The notes: generated from the sequence alone by a model not told the origin. Shown: positions 45,873 to 58,133, counted from the first letter of the stretch. The stretch is 64,000 bases of DNA from Salvator merianae (GCA_003586115.2 QVOM02000053.1:8688072-8752071); one strand, 5' to 3'. Numbers and translations: made by a program.

Positions 45873-48785
45873 TATTGTCAACACTTTGGTACTTAATTAT
45901 GGCAATCAGATGATGTTTCTTGATTCTTCTCTTGGCACAGATCCAGATTCCTTCTTAGTTTTGTTGAAGTTCAGATACAATCAATTGCAACTTATTGCAT
46001 TCACCCTATTGTGGGTTTGGGTGATCCATTCCACAGATACAAGCTATCACATCTGATCTTCAAAGTCTGGAAATGAGCCCTTTTAGTGGCAGTATCTGTA
46101 AGATAACAATCCTGCGAATGGATCCTATAGCTATATTCAGAAATGGCAGGTGATATCATCACAAACTTCTATGAATGCTATCTTAATTAGATTGGTCTGT
46201 AAATTGGCTTGGAATGTGAATTTTCTTCTTTATCACGGCTCTTTGTTAGAACAACAACAACAAACAATTTCTGCATCACAATAAAACTTTCTTTTTTTTT
46301 ATAAGAAAAGCAAAATACTTAATTTCATTAATCTGTTTAGCAATACCGATATAATGAGCCATAATATTGATTTTTGTACAAAGGATTTAAAATCTCTATT
46401 TCTTTCCACCAAATTAAATGCTTCAGACTGATATTCAACCTCTTTACAGTCACATCTTTAATTTAGTTGTTATAATTAGGCATTAACGGGTGTCAGTGGT
46501 ATAGTCGGTTACAGGCCAATTCTGTTCTGCTTGTCTTGATTATCACAGTTTAGATGTAAAGTAAATTAGAATGAAAGACTATACAGTCCAATTACAGATA
46601 AAAGCAGCAAACTGCACTGGTGTAATTAGATGCCAGCATTATTTTTCTTAGATTTTGTATCTCTGCGGGCATTTCTCGCAGTTACTTTGCTGAAGTCAAT
46701 GTTTAAAGATTTTATAAAGAATCTGGGTCTTTGTGACATTGTCTTTCCTTAAACTTTTAAAAGATGCAAACATAATCCTCAGAGGCTATAAGTCATCTGC
46801 TTTCCACACTCTGCTGCAAAATGCAACTGAATATAAGAGGATAAGAACTTCCACATCTCTTGAATATATGACGGTAGGAAGAAAACCCGCAGTAGGAGCC
46901 AGATTTCAGCTCGGAAGATGTAGATGGTACATTTCCACCCCCATCCCCCTGCATGGATTACAACTGTTCTGATGCTCCCAAACATGTTTGTAGATTGGGG
47001 CTCAACTCTGTAATCAATTCATGTTGTTTCTGGACATTGCTTTATGTTTTTAAGGCTGTGAAGTTGCTTGCGGAAACACGTATTTTAGATAGGATATTTT
47101 ACCACATGCTGTGTGTAAAAAACAAGTTCTAAATGGAACATGTTTTATACTGAGTGCGAATCTTGTGTAAAAAGCACAGAAATAAGATCTTTGTTGAGTT
47201 GCCTCCAGACAGCAAGAGGACAATGAGGGGTCTTGTTTAGTTTCTGCAATTGTCTCTCATTGTCCCTAGGCCCTTACCACTTGCTCCTGAGATGCATCTG
47301 AACATGCAAAATACCCAGAACCACACAAATGCTCACTCCTGTGTTTGTGCAGTGGGTATTTTTAGTTGGGTTTCACTCCAACGCTTCCACAGTGGACATT
47401 TTCACCAAGAAGAATCCCAGGAGCAAGCACTAGACAAGGTAAGTAGTATTGCTATATGGGGAAATCCAAGTTCAGTAGGTTTTTATGTTACCCCACAATG
47501 GTAATATCCTGGGAGTTCTTCTATGTATGCTGGAACTATGTTGGGATTGCTACGGATAGATGTGGCAATCCCAATATAGTGCTGGGATAATCCCAGGTTT
47601 TAGTCACTGCCTGAAGTCCCCAGCCTGATCAGGTATTTGGTGTATGTGGATGAGTTCCATGTGCCTCTTGAAAACTCCATTTGTTTGATGGAGACCTTCC
47701 TGACCTGTGCCAGCAGCCACCTTATTTAACCCCAGTTGGGGTCACATGGATGAAGCTTTAGACAGCCAATGAAGACTTATACATAGAGATATCCAAGGAA
47801 TCTGTTGTTACCATTTCCTTTTTGGCCTGACTCAATGTTCACCTTTTGCACAGATGGACAGATCAGTCACACTGGATTTTAGGAACTGATTTAACTAGTT
47901 GAAAATGAGGTGACAATAGGGATGAAGCAAAGAGAGCAAATTCCTGCTCAGTTTTTATTAATTGATTTTTCTTTGAACAGATTTCTCCACTCATACCGAA
48001 TTCCATTTCTACTGAAATTTGCTGCCTGGTTCCATTTAAAGGCTGTCCCAGTATCAGCCTGCATATCAACATAGCCATGTACTTTACAGTTGGGACCAGA
48101 CTGATGAAAATGCATTCGGTTGCATGGTCTGCACATAGATGGAGCTGGAGAGTAAAAATCAATATGAGTGGAATTCCATAGAAATAGAACAGAAACACTT
48201 GGGGAAAAAACTGTGAATGAAAAAAATGAAACTGATTTATTTTTATTTGAAGTTTTCACGGTGTTACAATCATGCACTGTAATATACAATAAAAGTTGTA
48301 TTTCAGAATGCCATGATCAAAGATGGATCACAAATTTCTGCTTGACTGCATCTTAAAAAGTAATGCCTCAGCTGGGCAGGAGAACAGAGAATTCTACACA
48401 TATTTGATGCAAACTTTAAATTCCTCAGAAAGACTTAATAAGTGGCAAGAACTTGCTTATGCATTATTTTCCTTCCAGAAATTTTGAGAATATATGTACA
48501 GGACAGGATACATCTATCTAGCTCTGATTTTATCACACATTCAAATTGGGAAGATATTTTTACAAGTTTATACATATCTCATGCATACCATCTCAGTATT
48601 TGTATTTCATTTTATTTTAGTGTCCTTTGTATTAACAGAAGTGTGACTTTATTTTTAAAGGATTGCAGGTGTATTTGGAGTTAACCTCACTTAAAGAAAT
48701 AGGCAAAATTGTCTTGTGAAGAAGAGAGATAAACAGCTTCTTCCCTTCCCTCAAATGAAAATCTGATGGCAGTGTGGATGGTGAG
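45873..48785. other. Mostly single-copy DNA
   Basis: 46480-46760 is repeat-free with GATTATCACAG, CAATTACAGATAA and GTAATTAG sites and could be a conserved non-coding element. The 111- and 113-codon minus frames at 47863-48289 overlap each other and show no motif. No gene recognised. Confidence 0.35.
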
Positions 48786-48960
48786 GTTGTTTCCTAGGTT
48801 TTGAACTTCATGGCAGTACATCTGCTTTGTATGCATAAGGTCCCAGGTTCATTTCTGGCACCTCTCTGGGGAGGAAGACATTGGCAAATCATTTGTGTAT
48901 CCTTGTCAGTGTAATCACTGGAAATCAATGTAAACTCAAGGGAGTTTCTCTCCACATTGT
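48786..48960 (+). mobile_element. tRNA-derived SINE
   Basis: ATCTGCTTTGTATGCATAAG, then GTCCCAGGTTCATTTCTGGC, is a tRNA-like head. It resembles a common squamate SINE ('catctgctttgcatgcagaaggtcccaggttcaatccctggca'). Box B is decayed (GGTTCATTTCT). Confidence 0.65.
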
Positions 48961-49752
48961 TTCTTAAGATCAGGGCTTTTCAAACTTCTCAGCCCATGAT
49001 AATCTAGGAATTCAGGTATTTTTACTGATCCCTGGAGTCCATGAGAATCCACTTGTTTTTGTATTTGAGGGGTAGTTTTGTACCCCACTGGAAAAAATCT
49101 TGTCACTTTGTTTTCTTCTAGAGTTTGAGTAATTGAAGAGAGAGAATGACCCCCTGCTTTCAGATTCAAAACCAGGAATCTCGCTTTGATTCTGAAGGTG
49201 AGGGAAGCTCTTCTCCCGGCCTGCCAAATTGCAGCTCCCATTTAGCAGGCTGGGAAGGCTTTCTCTGGTCCATAGAAGGACTGGCTGTAAAAATGGAACT
49301 GGAGTCTCAAAATCACAGCCAACCCTGCTGTGGGTCGTGTGTGTTCCAGCTGGGGATTTCATCACCGCAGTTTGAATGGGAAGGTCTCCTCCTAAAGCAC
49401 CCATCCCCTTCCTGTGTGTGAAAGTCATTTAAAGAGGGTGCCTAGGAAGGCCAGAAAATCTGTCCCATCCAAGACTTATGGACACAAGTCCAAAGGATAT
49501 TTGGAAAACGTATCAGTTTTTACAAGATCCTGCATGTAATTTATTATCAGTTCCTTCAGCCATAGTGAAGCTTAGGATGGTGAAAAAGATCTCTTTACTC
49601 TAACCGTTAGATGGAAAAATAACTTTTGTTTTCCTTGGATTTGCTTACCTTTTCTTTTTTGGGGGTATTTTATATAGTTTCACTGTATAATATACCCTTT
49701 TGTATAAGGCTGGAAAGAAACAGTAGTGCCTGACGAATACAGGTGGACACTA
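48961..49752. other. Unassigned DNA
   Basis: Overlapping frames on both strands at 48936-49428 (up to 138 codons) have no motif. Somewhat GC-richer than its surroundings and possibly an unrecognised old repeat. Confidence 0.35.
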
Positions 49753-50080
49753 GAGATGTTCAAATCTGGTTTGAATTGAACTGGGTTGGTTGACACAGTT
49801 TGAATCAAGAGAGGCTAATCTGATTTGATCAAGAGAGGCTAAATTTGATTTAGCAGGTGTTTGATTGAACAGGTTGGCCCATCCAGTTTGATTTGAATCA
49901 GTTCAAATTGCCCCCCCCATCTAGCCCTTTAATAAGACTTTTTCAATATATATTATTGTATTTTTCTTTTTTTTAATGATCATACATAGTGTTTGTAATT
50001 CAATTCAAATCGGATTGAACTTGTTTGACCTGGTTCTAGATCAAACCGAACTCAATAGAATTTGGTTCAGTTCAAACCAA
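49753..50080. mobile_element. hAT-like element, right end lost
   Basis: CTAGAGATGTTCAAATCTGG starts the element. The interior is full of TTGAATT, TTTGATT and GGTTTGA units, and decayed GTTTGAACC-like sequences recur to 50080. No clean CATCTCTA end was found. An AAGAGAGGCTAA unit is duplicated at about 49807 and 49830. Confidence 0.5.
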
Positions 50081-51429
50081 ACTGACAAATTATAGTTAAT
50101 GCAGATTTCTAAAGCCCCTCCACCTGCTGCATACTGGTCTGTATGCTTTGCTGGTAGCCCATACTTCATGAGCAAATCTTCCTTTTTTCTGATGCATTTG
50201 GGGCTGCATTGAAGGAAGATTTGTAAGCATGGAAGGGGCTTCATGAAAAACGTCTAAAACTGAGTGTTGCAGGGGAGTTGTTCTACTCTGCACTTATGCA
50301 GATCGGACACCCCTTGGTATATATGCAAATCAATAGGCAAAACTAGGAAACCATTGGATAAAGCTATATTCCAAGCAAACAATCAGTTTTAAGCAAAGCC
50401 AGAGAACTGAGAATTTCCTCTTTTGCAGCAGTGGAGTAATTTTAATTTGAATTTTTTTAATGTTTTCATATTAACCTTATGTCCTAACATACCCAGTAAC
50501 ACTTGGTCTGTTTTATGGGTATCTACCTTCACCCAAAACACTGCAATGCATATGGAAGAAGACATAAACATAGACCTAAATGCCTCCAAATAAATCTGCA
50601 AATTATGCAATGACTGAAGATGAGAAGAGACATAAAAGTAGTAAATAATAGCAGGAAGGTGCGACATAAAGAACAAAGTAATAATAAAAATAATTAAAAC
50701 AATAACTATTCCATTCATTCTGTACTTATTACAAAAGATTGCACTAGGAAAAAAAAACAATTTAAAAAGTATTTTTATTCTGATAGCAAAACACACACAC
50801 ATATACACACAAATGAGTCTATTAATGAAAATAATGGATCTTATCCAAACTAGTTTAACAGTCACGAGTATCTGCTGCCTCTAGTGAGGCAGAAGTCTTT
50901 GTTAACATGCTGTGGTTGCTGCAGTTCCAATTAGTACCGCTCATTAACTATTGCAACTCATTTGAAAAGGAAAATAAAAGAACTAGAAAAGCCTTTCCCC
51001 CTTTACTGAAATAACATTGATATTGCATTCAATAACCCGATGAACCCTCAAAGTCCATACTAAAAGAGTTTAGAGTGTACCATGTCTTTTGGAGATTTTG
51101 TTTTTATTGCTGTTAAAAACAAAACAAAAACAAACCAGTTCCTTTGTTTTCAGGATATTTGTATTTCATTTTGTTGCTGATCTATATTTTTGTTGTCATA
51201 ATAAATCTCCACCAGTGAGTTCCTTGCAACATCACATAAAAGCCTGAACTCACAGTGAATGAATAAATAAAAAATAAAAACCCACCACCCTAAAGAAAGA
51301 CAACAGCAAAAATAACACCAACAGTGTAACAATATCTGCTAGTAGAAGATCACAATTACAAAGCCATTCGTAGTTCTCATATACTTTATGTGATGAATGT
51401 AAGCCCTTGCTATTTTATTAAATATTCTA
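50081..51429. other. Unassigned DNA
   Basis: A 158-codon minus frame at 50389-50865 is the longest in the window. It is Ile/Phe/Lys-rich, as AT-rich sequence gives by chance, and has no motif. No gene recognised. Confidence 0.4.
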
Positions 51430-51735
51430 ACAAATGGGCACTTGTGGAGGCCTGCACAATTGGGAGCAGACTCTACCTGCTCCAGATTGTGGCTAGCTGT
51501 GGAACACTAAACTGTGCTCCACAACTTGACCAGAAGCAGCTAGCTTGCTCCAATCCAAGTGCATTTGCACCCTCTTCTGGTGTGCATGCACGGCCACATG
51601 GCATGCTGTGGCATGTTATGGCATGTTGTGGCATGCTGTGGCTGCACCTGCGGGATTGTGGGATCATGCCGGCATGTGACTGTGCAATCAGTGGTGCTAC
51701 TGGTCACCATGGCAACAGGCTCCCCAGAGACTTCA
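51430..51735 (+). mobile_element. Family B interior
   Basis: GTGGAGGCCTGCACAATTGG, then a hairpin TGTGGAACAC-TAAACT-GTGCTCCACA (about 51493-51518), then GCAGCTAGCTTGCTCC, match the B copies. At 51597-51640 a GGCATG-TTGTGGCATG unit is repeated about four times. Neither end was found. Confidence 0.6.
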
Positions 51736-52734
51736 AATGAAGCTCATGCAGAAGGGAAGAGCTTCTATCTGCTCTCACCCTCATCAGCTGCTACTGTTTG
51801 TTAGATTTATACATTGTCCCAACCTTATGTCTCTGCTTTACAGTAAGTGATACTTATTAACATAAAAATAAAATGTTAAAACGTCAAAGCTGTTAAACGT
51901 ATTACTGTAACCTGAATAGGCATTGAAGGTGTAGGATTTAATCACAGATCTCCTTTAAAGCCATTTCTGCTATAGAATGCAAAGGATGTATAATTTTTGA
52001 CTACTAAAATGACTTTTTTTTTTCTCTACGAAGAAGTACTGAAAAAAAACGGAAGGTAACTTTTATGAAGGAAGTCAAAACTTTACTGGGCGAGTGGGTC
52101 ACTGGATTATCATAAACCTGTGCATTTCCTCTGCAAATAAGAAGCATTTTTCCTGCACTGCAATGCATAACGTAGGGTCAGTTTTGATAATAATAACTGA
52201 AAACTAGCTATTAAAAAGCAGTCTAGTTTCTTGGATGTTGTTACAGGGCAGAATATAACATTTTACTTACTTACTTACACATTTTAAGCGTGATCTGCAT
52301 GACAGTGGATTCTGCCACTTTTAGATCTGGAGCACTTGTTCCAGCGGTTGGAGTGGGAAGTATCCTGCTCTCATGTTCTCCTCTGCCCACAGCAGTGCTA
52401 ATGTCAAAACTGGATAATATTTGTTCTCCAGCTTTGAAGTTTCTGGCTGGGCTTGATTTCAAAGATACAGGAAGTGAACCTGGAAATCAGCCATTTACTG
52501 CATCTGTGAAAACAAGACCATGCACAGTGCCTTGAAGAATATGTTGCAAGTAAGTGTGCAGAGCGGCAGAGCTGGCAGGTTTGTGGAAAGTACTGTCAGA
52601 GCGCTTTCTCTCACTCTGCAGGAAAAGTGCTCCCTCTATGGTGGAATGGGTGCTTGATGGGTGCAGGATCGTGTGATTCTTATGCCTTTGGAGCTCTCCC
52701 ATGAAGCCATTATGACACTGCAAATCCTGCCTTT
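51736..52734. other. Unassigned DNA
   Basis: A (TTAC)n patch at 52262-52277 after CAGGGCAGAATATAAC looks like a retroposon tail. No gene recognised. Confidence 0.4.
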
Positions 52735-53398
52735 GGCCTTGTCTGCACTGGGCCTTATTTTGGGTTATATCCTAGAATATGGGCCTGCCATCCACATGCT
52801 AGTACAGACTATGTCAGGTCCTGGGTGGAGCTTGCCATAATTTGTTCCAGCATGCAGCTGGCAGGTTCCTATTCCAGCAGGATCCTAACCCACCACTAGT
52901 ATGCTCTGTCTGTACCAACTGGAGTGTAATCAGGAGCCTCCTGATCTGGATCACCACTAGTCTTTGACATCAAGAACTATTGGCAAACTAGCGTGGGTAG
53001 GTCCAGGGCTGCATCTAGACATCTCTTATTTATTCCAGATAAAGAACAGATATTCTGGAATATCCAAATGTAGCAGAATAAGTAAACAGTGTGTGGATAC
53101 AGGCCAGATCATGGAGGCATCCAGAAGACACACGTCTTCATTTTTTGGACTACTGGGGGGCCTATTTCATTGGTGTACCAAGGTGCACCAATGAAATGGG
53201 TGCCTCAGGGGCTCAGAGGCTAGGGACCTTTGTTCCTAGTCATCAGAGCCTTCAGGGTAGAGTGGGGGCTGAGCTGGAACAGTCATCACGATACAGATGG
53301 TGCTGTTCCAGTCCAAGTCTTGCCATGATCCGGACCAAAAGGCATCACTAGGTCCACACCCACTGATCGGGATCACAACAAGGTAAGTGCAGAAAGGC
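52735..53398 (+). mobile_element. Long family C element
   Basis: The left end is GGCCTTGTCTGCACTGGGCC (same as family A). The interior GCTCTGTCTGTACCAACTGG and CTGATCTGGATCACCACTAG match the other C copies. The right end is AGGTAAGTGCAGAAAGGC. Two hairpins are present: 53161-53200 (ATTTCATTGGTGTACC, loop AA, GGTGCACCAATGAAAT) and 53274-53311 (CTGGAACAG against CTGTTCCAG). A small family F element is inserted at 53007-53105. It shows that A and C share an end. No coding capacity. Confidence 0.65.
53007..53105. mobile_element. Small family F element nested in family C
   Basis: GGGCTGCATCTAGACATCTC at one end and GTGTGGATACAGGCC at the other form an inverted repeat. The 99-bp interior also folds back (ATTTATTCCAGATA against TATTCTGGAATAT). 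Confidence 0.55.
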
Positions 53399-54223
53399 TC
53401 ATACACTACTGCACGTGACTGGTTGATGCAAAGAGTGTAAAAACCAGAAAATGTCTTCTTGTCCTCCCTGGATTGCTAACACCAAGCCTTTAAAAATCCA
53501 CCTCTATGGTCACAACATGAAAATGAAGCAGATGAAAGTAAGGGATATGTTTTCAGTGAGGAGAAAGGTACTTGGCAAAAAAGCATGGATTACAAGGGCC
53601 ATGAGATTTCCCCTTTAAGTGTGATATTTTTACAATGGAAGGTGTTAAAAACCACCTTAAAACCTGTGTATAGTGAGGTCCATAGTAGCAGTGATTCATG
53701 TAGATTGTAGCATAAACTTGCTTTCAAACTCAAAGAATGTTGATCAGTTCATACAGTGGAAGTAATAATAATATGGACTTGATTTGTTTATTTACTTGAG
53801 ACATTTTTATAAGATGCCTATTAGAAAAATCTCGAAGTGGTTTACAAAAAAGAAAAAGATTAGACATTAAAAACAAGGGTAAAAACTTATTAAAATACAC
53901 AAGCCATTAAAACATATAAAAATCAGGTGAGATAGGGGGAAACAAAACAAAACAGGCATTTACCGAAGGAATGTATAACACCATCACATGTATCAGCATC
54001 CTAAAAAATTCCTAAGTTTAAAGTATTACATGTAGAATTCTTTCTGAAATGATTTCAGCTTTATTTTCCTTCCAAGATGGAACAGCTTGCTTTTACGAAG
54101 AATAGCTTTGCAATTTTTTAAAACTGCAGAATCGGCAACTGGCAACCTTTGAGCTGCCTGAGTCTCTCAGCCTAGGGATTTTGGAGAAAATTGATTATTC
54201 CACTTTTTGTGGTCAATTACTCT
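53399..54223. other. Unassigned DNA with retroposon tail at 53776-53935
   Basis: TTGTTTATTTACTTGAGACA followed by CTCGAAGTGGTTTACAAAA and an A-rich stretch is the reverse complement of a squamate LINE/SINE end. No gene recognised. Confidence 0.45.
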
Positions 54224-54393
54224 GGCCCTTTCTGTGCTTGGCTTTATTCTGGATTACATCCAAGAATAGGGACCTCCTATCTGCATGCTAGTGCAGGCCC
54301 TGGGTGAGGCCTCCCATAGTTTATACTAGCATGCAGATAGGAGGTCCCTATTCCAGGATATAATCTGGAATAAGACCAAGTGCAGAAAGGGCC
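54224..54393. mobile_element. Family A palindromic element with target duplication
   Basis: Starts GGCCCTTTCTGTGCTTGGCT and ends AGACCAAGTGCAGAAAGGGCC. The arms are about 75 bp and highly similar (AGGGACCTCCTATCTGCATG against CATGCAGATAGGAGGTCCCT). TCT flanks both ends (54221-54223 and 54394-54396). At 170 bp it is among the best preserved copies. Confidence 0.88.
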
Positions 54394-54796
54394 TCTGTCT
54401 CAATGATCCCAAACTTACCTGAGGATTGGAATATAATGCTCACATTCATATACTTCCCTCAGGACTCCAGGACTTTGTTCTCCATTTCAGCGCAACAAAG
54501 GCAACTGACAATGAGCGAAATAGCTGTGGTTGGTAGAGGCAACTTTACCATTAGTCTGTTGAGGAAGGTACTTTGGGTCTCAGATGCTAAAGGCTTAAGC
54601 AGCACAATGGATTTGCCCAAAGTTCTCCAAATGCCACAATCAGGGGCAAGGGAGGAAACAGAGTTGAGGTGCTTCTTGTGTGAATTTTGTCTAGGATCTT
54701 GTTAACTTAGGCCAGGTTTGCATTTACTGGACTAGACTTGTCTAAGCAGACAGTTCCAGGCTGGTCAAGATCAAGGCATGTAGGGGCCATTTGCAT
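54394..54796. other. Unassigned DNA
   Basis: The 100-codon plus frame at 54403-54705 begins in the element's flank and has no motif. Confidence 0.4.
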
Positions 54797-55200
54797 TTTG
54801 GGCGTTTTTGTACTTTCTACCTTAGAAGAGGATGGAATGGACCCTGCATTGTGGACACTGTCCGCACTGTGGGGCCCTAGAATGGAATACCTGCTTTGCG
54901 AAAGCTGGTGTCCTGCTCCCGTTCCTTGGCATGACAGCAACTGGGAAGCAGCCAGCTGCTGCCATGGTGACTGTCAGTGCTGTCGATCATGCAGGTGCAT
55001 GCAGGTGTGATTGCACAGGTGCAGCCACGCATGCCATGCAGCTGTGCATTCGGACCAGGTAGCTAGTGTGAATGCAGTTTACCAGGAGCAGGCTAGCTGC
55101 TCCCGGTTAAGTTGTGGAGTGCAATTTAGTGCTTCACAGCTAGCCATGATTGTGAGCAGCTGAGGTTTGCTCCCAATTCTGCAGGCCAGCACACAGTATG
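54797..55200 (-). mobile_element. Family B element
   Basis: Read on the minus strand, CTAGCTGTGAAGCACTAAAT, CCGGGAGCAGCTAGCCTGCT, GGCTGCTTCCCAGTTGCTGT and GCAGGACACCAGC follow in the same order as in the copy at 17841. The right arm of the third hairpin is lost. TTTGCATTTTGGGCG near 54797 may be a decayed terminus. Confidence 0.6.
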
Positions 55201-55247
55201 ATGCGGGTGCTAACGTTCTCAGAAGAACTATAGAACATGGCACAATA
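55201..55247 (+). mobile_element. Penelope-like fragment, short copy
   Basis: ATGCGGGTGCTAACGTTCTC then AGAAGAACTATAGAACATGG and CACAA. 29 of 31 bases from 55215 match 45183-45213. Confidence 0.45.
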
Positions 55248-56162
55248 GGCCAAAAACTACTGCAAATGTCATTTACTTTGTGGAAGACCCTTAGATCACA
55301 AAAGTATATTTTGCTAAAAATATGCTTAAGAAGACCTATGAGGGAGAAATGAAAAATGGTCCAGAAACGTGGAACAGGTTCATTTTACTTCATAACATGT
55401 TCGCCTTTTAGTGGTGGCAAAAATCTCGTTGTGGTCTAATGTTACCCCTCAGCTGTAGCTATTTGTTTAAATATTTCTATCTAGGTGGCATCATTTAGTT
55501 CCTAACTGTTGTTTTGCTGATGAAGCAGCAGTGGAAGAAGTAGCGAATAAATGGTCAATAAAATATAGAAACAGTTCTTTCTTAGCATTACAGAAGAGTA
55601 TTCTAAGGCTTGAGCAGTCTGTTCCACAACTTAGCATGAACCTGCAAAACAGAATGGCATGGCATCTTATTTAACATTGCCTGAACTGCAGCTTCTGGCC
55701 CCGAAGGCTGACAAGGAATTGACACCTGTGCCCTTAGATGCAGGAAGAATGTTCATTATACAGGAGATCTCCAAATATGCTTAAGGCATAAGACTCTAGA
55801 AGAGCCTTGTCTGTTGCAAAAGAGTGGGAAAAACAGGTTAAAGAGCAAAGTGGCTGCTGTAATGAAGTTACTAAGTCAGTGAGCCTGATGAATGTTGACA
55901 CCGCTATAACTGAACATCACTAGCAGAAATTATATTACATTGGGCCTTCAAAATTTCTTGGCTTTTAAGCAGTCTGTCAAATAGGCCTATTAGCAAATGA
56001 ATATTTAGGAAGGCCTTTAGAAGGTTTTTTGTCTGAGTAGAATCTCATAAAATTCTTTTCTTTATGGGTGGCATTGGTAAGAAGGGTTCAATGGATGGGT
56101 GACTTGTGCTAAATATTAGAAATGTGCATAAGTCAGGAGTAGCAAACCTGCTCACCACCGTG
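55248..56162. other. Unassigned DNA
   Basis: No gene or recognised repeat. 56118-56140 (TTAGAAATGTGCATAAG) might be a decayed hAT end. Confidence 0.4.
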
Positions 56163-56375
56163 AGAGCCTGTTTGCACTTTGGTGCTAGAGAGCATCCGGG
56201 CGCTCACTAGCAAAGTGCATTTGCACTTTGTAGAGGCCCCAGCAATTGGGAGCGTCTGCAGATACTCCAGAATGCTACTAGCTATGGACAGTAGCTGGAT
56301 TGTTCCTGGTCAGTAGTGTTCACACCTGCTTCCAGTTGTAAATGCTGCAGGCCATGGCATGGCGCATATAAGAAA
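56163..56375 (+). mobile_element. Family B element, left part
   Basis: GAGCCTGTTTGCACTTTGGT starts the copy. The subterminal hairpin spans 56173-56217 (GCACTTTGGTGCTAGAGAGC against GCGCTCACTAGCAAAGTGC). AGCTGGATTGTTCCTGGTCA matches the 43798 copy. Confidence 0.65.
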
Positions 56376-56757
56376 ACAACTTATAGAGCCAGATTATGGG
56401 GGGCAGGCTACTTCCTGGGCCATTTGCTATTAATGCAAAATCACCTCCCAGAAACATTACAATAATGAAGCACAAATTGTGCTGACTGACCCCAGTCAAA
56501 ACCAATGCCCTAATCAAGTACCTCCTGATTTGGAAATGAAAGGGAAAATAGTGTAATTTGCTCTCCTAACATATGGAACTGTGAAGGTACCTCCAGGCAA
56601 AGAGGTACTTTGAGAGCTCCTCGTTCGACTCCGCATTTGAGATGACATTCACCTCAAATGAGTGATTTTTGGTCTCTAGGGACAGTGTGTGGCTGCTCCA
56701 CCATGAAGGTGGCCTAAAATCAGCCCAAAAATCTTGTGTCAAAGGGGCCCAGGAACT
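56376..56757. other. Unassigned DNA
   Basis: No gene. A CCTCAAATGAG / CGCATTTGAGATG pair near 56640-56662 is a weak inverted repeat. Confidence 0.35.
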
Positions 56758-57350
56758 CAGGCTACATTTCCACTTCCTATTGGAGGTGGCTCCATTCCAG
56801 GTGGATGAGGGAGGTTCCCTGATCCACCACAGAAAAAATGTCTCTCTGGGTCTTCATTTTGGAGTACAGAGACACCATTTTCAGCAACATCTCTGTTCTG
56901 GGTGGGGAATAGCACCCTACATACAAGACTCCTTGGGGTGTATGATCAGACACACTAAATGAGACACCCTCTGGGCAAATTTAAGACTGTAAGGACAGAC
57001 ATAAAATAACCAAAAATTGCTTTGTTATATCCTGAAATCTTGGAATATGTGCCCCTTCCTCATACAGGGAAAAACAACATGGGGAGTGATTGTTTTTTCC
57101 AGACACAAGTGGGAATTTGAGGTAGGATTATTTCTTCAACTGTTTGAATAGCTGTTTTTTGTTCATCTACAAGGTGCACATTTTCTAAAAGGGGCAACTG
57201 AAAAAAACCCTGTCTGATTGCACCCTTGGTTGAATATAGTGAATATAGTGCTGGAAAAGGGAGCAGCATAATTGCTGATGGCAGTGGAGATGTGGAGATA
57301 GTCTCTGGAGGTTGAGAGTGTCTCTATTGGGTAAGCTGAGATGTGGCCTC
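56758..57350 (+). mobile_element. Family D element containing repeat E
   Basis: Left end CAGGCTACATTTCCACTTCC; right end, reverse-complemented, GAGGCCACATCTCAGCTTAC, an inverted repeat of about 25 bp that continues into CTATTGG/CCAATAG. Repeat E occupies 56942-57225 (GAGACACCCTCTGGGCAAAT; CCCTGTCTGATTGCACCC). The 593-bp element has no transposase frame. Confidence 0.65.
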
Positions 57351-58133
57351 AGAGGCACCTTTAGCTGATAGGTGATGTACAGGATATAATTTCCTTAAAG
57401 AGAAGCAAATGGATGTAATTCCCTGAAGGGCTATCTATTCTGCCATGTTTGTGTGAATATTATGATTTATGGTTATTTTTAAAAAACCCAAGAACATATC
57501 TACAACATTCTCTTGAGCGACACCAGTACATCAAAATACATTTCTTTGTCTTTTCTTGCTCTCTTTGGTCTTCAGAGACTTTTTTTTTTATCATGGCACC
57601 ATCCTACTGTCATTATCCATCAGAGCCATCCAGATCTAAAAATGGCTTAAAAATCTTGTCATGTCATAAATAAAATATAGACTTGGGGACAGTGATTGAA
57701 TACGAATGCAGCATATTTGATGGGAAACGTACAATTAGGCACCACTTCCAAAGAATTGAAGGGCCACCTTCCTGTCTCCTTTCTTTTGTTCATGTACTGT
57801 ATCAACATGGAATCAAAATAATGTCCTTAGTGGCTTCAGCTGAAATTCCATAGGCAAAGGATGACAGCGTATCCACTCAACACGCATTAAAAATTAATGC
57901 ACATTGAACTTTCTCAGCTTTAATTGATCTGCATTTTGGTCGTCAATTACTTGTACATAACCTTGCTGTTCATTTGGGGTACCGATGGTGAGTTTTGTTA
58001 CAACTTGGTCCCTGGAATCAGAACCTCAGAATCAGAACATGTTAGTTACACTGCATGTCTACTCAGAAGTAAGTCCTATTGGGCACAAGAAGGCTACTCC
58101 CAAGAAAGTAAGGTTAAAATTGCAGCTCAGATT
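57351..58133. other. Unassigned DNA
   Basis: 57830-57980 is repeat-free with AAAATTAATGC, GCTTTAATTGAT and GTCAATTAC sites and may be conserved non-coding sequence. No gene. Confidence 0.35.

Noticed and set aside
49012..49428. 138-codon minus-strand open frame with overlapping frames on both strands
   Set aside because: No motif; several frames open at once suggests a GC-richer patch with few stops, not coding selection.
50389..50865. 158-codon minus-strand open frame, the longest in the window
   Set aside because: Composition is what AT-rich DNA gives by chance (Ile, Phe, Lys, Ser). No domain, motif or splice context, and it crosses A/T-rich and ACAC low-complexity sequence.
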